Positions 60,850 to 64,000 of a stretch of DNA of 64,000 bases are shown piece by piece; positions within the stretch are counted from its first letter, which is position 1, and every line of letters begins with the position of its first letter. The stretch comes from Streptomyces sp. NBC_00663 (GTDB taxonomy: Bacteria > Actinomycetota > Actinomycetes > Streptomycetales > Streptomycetaceae): the NCBI RefSeq assembly GCF_036226885.1, contig NZ_CP109027.1, positions 558,001 to 622,000 of the forward strand, written 5' to 3'. Both the position numbers and the translations under genes were made by a program. The notes beneath the pieces were generated by a model. It did no database searches and had not been told where the DNA came from. It was given only the letters and a program-made list of their open reading frames with translations.

Positions 60850-62277
60850 ATGAACACGGCCCCCTCGACGCACCGCACGGAGCCGGGCGGCTCCGACGGA
60901 CGGGCGCGGGCCCTGGCCCGGCTCGCGCTGCTCTGTCTGGCGGGTGCCGTCGCGGCCGTGGCGGCAGGTGCGGGCCAGATCCTCATCCTGCTGCTGGGCC
61001 TGGGCGGACTGGGGCTGGCCGGTGCCGGGATCTGGTGGGCACTGGCGCACCGGGGGCTGCCGCGGCTGTGCGGCGCGCTCCTGGCCGTCGCCGCGCCGGT
61101 GGGCGTTCTCGTCCTGTACGCCGTCTCGGGGCTGTGGCTTTACGCGGTGGCGGCGCTCGGAGCGTGGGCCGCGGCGCTGGCCTGCGCCAGGAGCGCGCTG
61201 CGTCGGCGGCGCAGACCGCACGGCATGCGCTCGCGTTCCGTACGGCCGCCCAGCCGACCCGTGCTGATCATGAACCCGCGGTCGGGTGGCGGGAAGGTCG
61301 CCCGGCATGAGCTGGTGGAGAGGGCCGAGACGCTGGGCGCCCGGGTCATCCTGCTGGACCTGGACCCGGACCCGGACCCGGACTCCGGGGCCGAGGCCGG
61401 GGCCCCCGGGGTCGCCGACCGCCCCCGTCCTGATCCCGCGGCGCTGGCCCGGCAGGCCGTCGCCGAGGGGGCGGATCTGCTCGGCGTGGCCGGCGGCGAC
61501 GGCACGCAGGCGCTGGTCGCGGAGGTGGCCGCGGCGCACGGCGTACCGTTCATGGTCCTGGCCGCCGGGACCCGCAACCACTTCGCGATGGACCTGGGCC
61601 TGGACCGCACCGACCCGGCGAGCGGCCTGGACGCCCTCACGGACGGCGTGGAACTCCGTGTCGACCTGGGCGACGTGGCCGGACGGCCGTTCGTCAACAC
61701 GGTCTCTTTCGGGGCGTACGCCGAGATCGTGCAGAGCCCCGACTACCGCGACGCGAAGGCCGTCACCGCGCTCGACCAGCTGCCGGACCTGCTGACCGGC
61801 GAGGCCTCCGCCAAGCTTCAGGCCCGGGCCGACGACGAACCGCTCCCGGTGCCGCAGGCGCTCTTGGTGAGCAACAACCCCTATGTCCTCGCCGACCCGC
61901 TGGGCGCGGGGCGCCGAGCGCGGCTCGACGCGGGTCGCCTGGGTGTGGTGGCCGTCCGGATCGAGGGTGCCGCCCAGGCCGCCGAGCTGGCGTTCCGGGG
62001 CGAACGGGCCAGCGGTATCACCTCGTTGACCGCACGACGGGTCACCGTCGAGGCCGACGCCGGCCTCATCGCCGTAGCGGTGGACGGGGAGGCGCTCACC
62101 CTGCCGCCGCCCGTGGTGTGCACGGTGCGGCCCGGGGTGCTGCGGGTCCGGGTGCCCCGGCACCGGCCCGGCGCGCCCTACATAGCGCCGTCCGTGGACT
62201 GGCGGCGCATCGTCCGCCTCGCCTTCGACCGCCCTTCCCCGACCACCGGCACGACGCAGGAGCACAGCGATGCCTGA
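60850..62277 (+). CDS. Diacylglycerol/sphingosine kinase-like lipid kinase with membrane anchor
   Basis: 475 aa. The N-terminal 125 residues hold about four membrane helices (LALLCLAGAVAAVAAGAGQI, LGLGGLGLAGAGIWWAL, LLAVAAPVGVLVLYAVSG). The DAGK catalytic domain follows: nucleotide motif LIMNPRSGGGKVARHE, GVAGGDGTQALVAEVA and LAAGTRNHFAMDLGLDR, with a second beta domain to the end. An acidic repeat (DPDPDPDSG) lies near residue 175. It should phosphorylate a lipid at the inner membrane face. The 3' end overlaps the PAP2 phosphatase gene by 8 bp, pairing a lipid kinase with a lipid phosphatase. Confidence 0.88.
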   Translation: MNTAPSTHRTEPGGSDGRARALARLALLCLAGAVAAVAAGAGQILILLLGLGGLGLAGAGIWWALAHRGLPRLCGALLAVAAPVGVLVLYAVSGLWLYAVAALGAWAAALACARSALRRRRRPHGMRSRSVRPPSRPVLIMNPRSGGGKVARHELVERAETLGARVILLDLDPDPDPDSGAEAGAPGVADRPRPDPAALARQAVAEGADLLGVAGGDGTQALVAEVAAAHGVPFMVLAAGTRNHFAMDLGLDRTDPASGLDALTDGVELRVDLGDVAGRPFVNTVSFGAYAEIVQSPDYRDAKAVTALDQLPDLLTGEASAKLQARADDEPLPVPQALLVSNNPYVLADPLGAGRRARLDAGRLGVVAVRIEGAAQAAELAFRGERASGITSLTARRVTVEADAGLIAVAVDGEALTLPPPVVCTVRPGVLRVRVPRHRPGAPYIAPSVDWRRIVRLAFDRPSPTTGTTQEHSDA

Positions 62278-62866
62278 CCGCCCCCAGCCCGATCACGGCG
62301 CTCCCCGAGCGCTGCTGCGCGATCTCGCCGCCCTCGACCAGGCGCTCTACGAGGCCGTGACGGTCACCCACACCCCGACCCTGGACCACGCCCTGCGCCG
62401 GCTGTCCGCGGCGGCCGACCACTCCAAGATCTCGTTCGCGGTGGCCGGCCTGCTCGCCCTGTGCCCCGGCCGGCCGCGCCGTGCCGCGGCCCTCGGGGTC
62501 GCGGCGATCGGCGTCGCGTCGACGACGGCGAATCTGCTCGGCAAGCGGCTGGTGCGCCGGCACCGTCCGCACCGGGCCGAGGACTCGCCGTTTCCCGGGC
62601 GGCACGTACCCATGCCGAAGTCCGCGTCGTTCCCCTCCGGCCACACCGCGTCGGCCGTCGCCTTCGCGGCCGCCGTCGGTCCCGTCCTCCCGGTCTCCAC
62701 GGTTCCGCTCGGTCTGCTCGCCTGCGCGGTCGGCTATTCCCGCGTCCACACCGGCGTGCACTACCCGGGCGACGTCATCGCGGGCGCCGTCCTGGGCACC
62801 GGCGCGGCGGCCGTCATCCTCGCCGCCACCGGCTGGGACGGCCCGCTCCGCACCCGCCTGCGCTGA
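62270..62866 (+). CDS. PAP2-family membrane phosphatase
   Basis: 198 aa. The three PAP2 motifs are complete: KRLVRRHRP, SFPSGHTAS and YSRVHTGVHYPGD, with Lys, Arg and catalytic His residues in place. There are about four membrane helices (ISFAVAGLLALCPG, AALGVAAIGVAST, AVGPVLPVSTVPLGLLA, VIAGAVLGTGAAAVILAA). Substrates of the family are phosphatidate, PGP or undecaprenyl pyrophosphate. Translation is coupled to the lipid kinase through an 8-bp overlap. Confidence 0.9.
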   Translation: MPDRPQPDHGAPRALLRDLAALDQALYEAVTVTHTPTLDHALRRLSAAADHSKISFAVAGLLALCPGRPRRAAALGVAAIGVASTTANLLGKRLVRRHRPHRAEDSPFPGRHVPMPKSASFPSGHTASAVAFAAAVGPVLPVSTVPLGLLACAVGYSRVHTGVHYPGDVIAGAVLGTGAAAVILAATGWDGPLRTRLR

Positions 62867-62889
62867 TGCCGGCCGCGGCCGGGGCGGGA

Positions 62890-63321
62890 TCAGCGGGGCC
62901 CGGGTGTGCGCTTTCTCGGCGGGGTCACGGCGCCCGTCGCCGCGGCCGCGAGGAGGCCGCGGAAGGTGGGGCATTCCAGGTGGCTCGGCGCGGGGCAGGC
63001 CGCGGCGTGCCGCAAGGAATCGCGCAGGACGGTCAGTTCACTGATCCGGGCCTCCAGTTCGTCCGCCTTGGCCGCGAGCATCCCCCGGTCGATGTCGGGC
63101 TGTCCGTCGGCCGCGAACGTGCGCGCGATCTCGTCGAGCGAGAACCCCGCGGTGCGCCCCAGCGCGATCAGCGCGAGGCGCTCGATGACATCGGGGTCGT
63201 ACTGGCGGCGCAGACCCCGTCTTCCGCAGGAGGCGATCAGGCCCTTCTCCTCGTAGTACCGCAGCGTCGAGGCGGGGACGCCCGCGCGTCGGGCCACCTC
63301 GCCGATGTCCAGGACTGTCAT
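62890..63321 (-). CDS. MerR-family transcriptional regulator
   Basis: 143 aa from the ATG at 63321; an upstream in-frame start would extend into the operator. The winged helix is LDIGEVARRAGVPASTLRYY with EEKGLIASCGRRGLRRQYDP; a long coiled dimer helix (IDRGMLAAKADELEARISEL, TVLRDSLRHAAAC) follows. The C-terminus has two Cys in ACPAPSHLECPTF, a pattern common in Streptomyces MerR proteins that may sense oxidants or metals. Divergent from a methyltransferase gene across a SoxR-like palindrome. Confidence 0.88.
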   Translation of the reverse strand: MTVLDIGEVARRAGVPASTLRYYEEKGLIASCGRRGLRRQYDPDVIERLALIALGRTAGFSLDEIARTFAADGQPDIDRGMLAAKADELEARISELTVLRDSLRHAAACPAPSHLECPTFRGLLAAAATGAVTPPRKRTPGPR

Positions 63322-63330
63322 CTCGTTTGA

Positions 63331-63348
63331 CCTCAAGTCGACTTGAAG
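63331..63348. promoter_or_regulatory. MerR/SoxR-type operator between divergent genes
   Basis: CCTCAAGTCGACTTGAAG is an 18-bp palindrome (one mismatch) that closely resembles the SoxR-type core CCTCAAGT...ACTTGAGG. A -35-like TTGACC (63328-63333) overlaps its left edge, so bound MerR protein would sit in the promoter spacer, as is usual for this family. Confidence 0.7.
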
Positions 63349-63431
63349 TAGCACGCTGTCATTCCGAACCCGCCGTTGGCAAACCCCTTCGTCGGCAGCT
63401 CTTCGCCGACCAGCAAGGACAGGAGACGATC

Positions 63432-64000
63432 ATGGAGATGAAGCACCCCACCGAGGGCGAGCAGCCGGAACGCTGGGGCGGTCGCGCCGGTCATGTCTGG
63501 GTCGAGAAGCGGGAGTTGCTGGACGGGCTGCTCAAGCCCTTGGAGGAGGTGCTCGTCGAGGGGCTGCCCACCGGGGCCGGGGGCCGGGTGCTCGATGTCG
63601 GCTGCGGCACCGGGAGCACCACGGTGGCCGTCGCCCGGCGGCTCGGCCCCGATGGACGGTGCGTCGGCGTCGACATCTCCGAACCGATGATCGGCGCCGC
63701 CCGGGACCGCGCGGCGGAGGCGGGCGTGGCGGCGGCGTTCGTCGTGGCGGACGCGGCGGACCATCCCTTCGAGCCGGCGGCCTTCGACGCCGTCGTCTCG
63801 CGCCTCGGTGTGATGTTCTTCGACGACTCGGTACGGGCCTTCACCCACCTCCGGCGCGCCGCGCGGGACGGGGCCCGGCTGCGCTTCGTCGCCTGGCGGG
63901 GCGCCGACGAGAACCCGTTCATGACCACGGCCGAACGGGCCGCCGCCCCGCTCGTCCCCCAGCTTCCGGCCCGACGGCCGGACGGCCCCGGCCAGTTCGC
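63432..64000 (+). CDS. Class I SAM-dependent methyltransferase, 3' end outside window
   Basis: First ~189 residues visible, from the ATG at 63432 with aggag 7 bases upstream; the frame is open to the window end. Opening GEQPERWGGRAGHVWVEKRE is typical of a class of actinomycete methyltransferases. SAM motif VLDVGCGTGSTTVAVARRLG, acidic end CVGVDISEPMIGAARDRA, and PFEPAAFDAVVSRLGVMFFD. Methyl acceptor unknown. Probably the target of the divergent MerR regulator. Confidence 0.88.
   Translation, partial: MEMKHPTEGEQPERWGGRAGHVWVEKRELLDGLLKPLEEVLVEGLPTGAGGRVLDVGCGTGSTTVAVARRLGPDGRCVGVDISEPMIGAARDRAAEAGVAAAFVVADAADHPFEPAAFDAVVSRLGVMFFDDSVRAFTHLRRAARDGARLRFVAWRGADENPFMTTAERAAAPLVPQLPARRPDGPGQF

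Overview
The window looks like chromosome from a Streptomyces-type actinomycete. Base composition is very GC-rich, third codon positions are almost all G or C, and GTG and TTG starts are common. The content is also typical: Tat-exported and secreted hydrolases, TetR, PucR, AraC, LuxR-LAL, MmyB-type XRE and MerR regulators, and DUF6083 and FG-GAP proteins. No rRNA, tRNA, insertion sequence, integrase or CRISPR array was seen. The region reads as accessory or arm-like chromosome: many small one- to three-gene transcription units, each beside its own regulator, with a few decaying genes.

1-8 kb: a fatty acyl-AMP ligase (5' end cut off), a five-domain polyketide synthase (ACP-KS-AT-ACP-TE) and a Tat-exported antigen-85-like esterase lie in tandem. 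This is the domain order and neighbourhood of the mycobacterial FadD32-Pks13 mycolate condensation locus. A PucR regulator and a cutinase follow. 8-21.9 kb (mostly minus strand): a secreted alpha/beta hydrolase, a TetR/NTF2-like pair with a palindromic operator, a secreted EEP-fold enzyme, a CDP-glycerol glycerophosphotransferase, an NlpC/P60 protein without its catalytic cysteine, DUF1353 and DUF6083 proteins, a truncated DhbE-like adenylation protein, and a VanJ-like membrane EEP protein divergent from a VanR/VanS-like two-component system. 

22-32.8 kb: an NTF2-like/PLP-enzyme operon and a LysR gene share an upstream motif. Then come a winged-helix regulator with a tiny exported peptide (52 aa), an FG-GAP protein, two coupled propeller-like secreted proteins, a second antigen-85-like esterase, a P-loop kinase-like protein and a DenD-type dehydrogenase. 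33-44 kb: three tandem serine hydrolases (the middle one lacks its catalytic residues and seems frameshifted in its signal peptide), an AraC/phytanoyl-dioxygenase cassette, a large LAL regulator and two translationally coupled AraC regulators. 

43.97-44.93 kb is the most striking non-coding feature: about 42 tandem units of about 23 bp, most starting CAC and ending GTG, partly amplified as a 161-bp higher-order repeat. It lies between the twin AraC genes and an alpha/beta-hydrolase operon. 45-64 kb: hydrolases, a VOC protein and two DHFR-fold proteins; a Tat-exported GH106-like rhamnosidase behind a LacI-type operator and a 14-bp repeat ladder; phosphoglucomutase; methyltransferases; cupins; remnants of a TetR gene and a hydrolase; a LexA paralogue; a ComB-family protein; an alcohol dehydrogenase divergent from an XRE regulator across twin palindromes; an xdhC pseudogene; a lipid kinase/PAP2 phosphatase pair; and a MerR regulator divergent from a methyltransferase that runs off the end.
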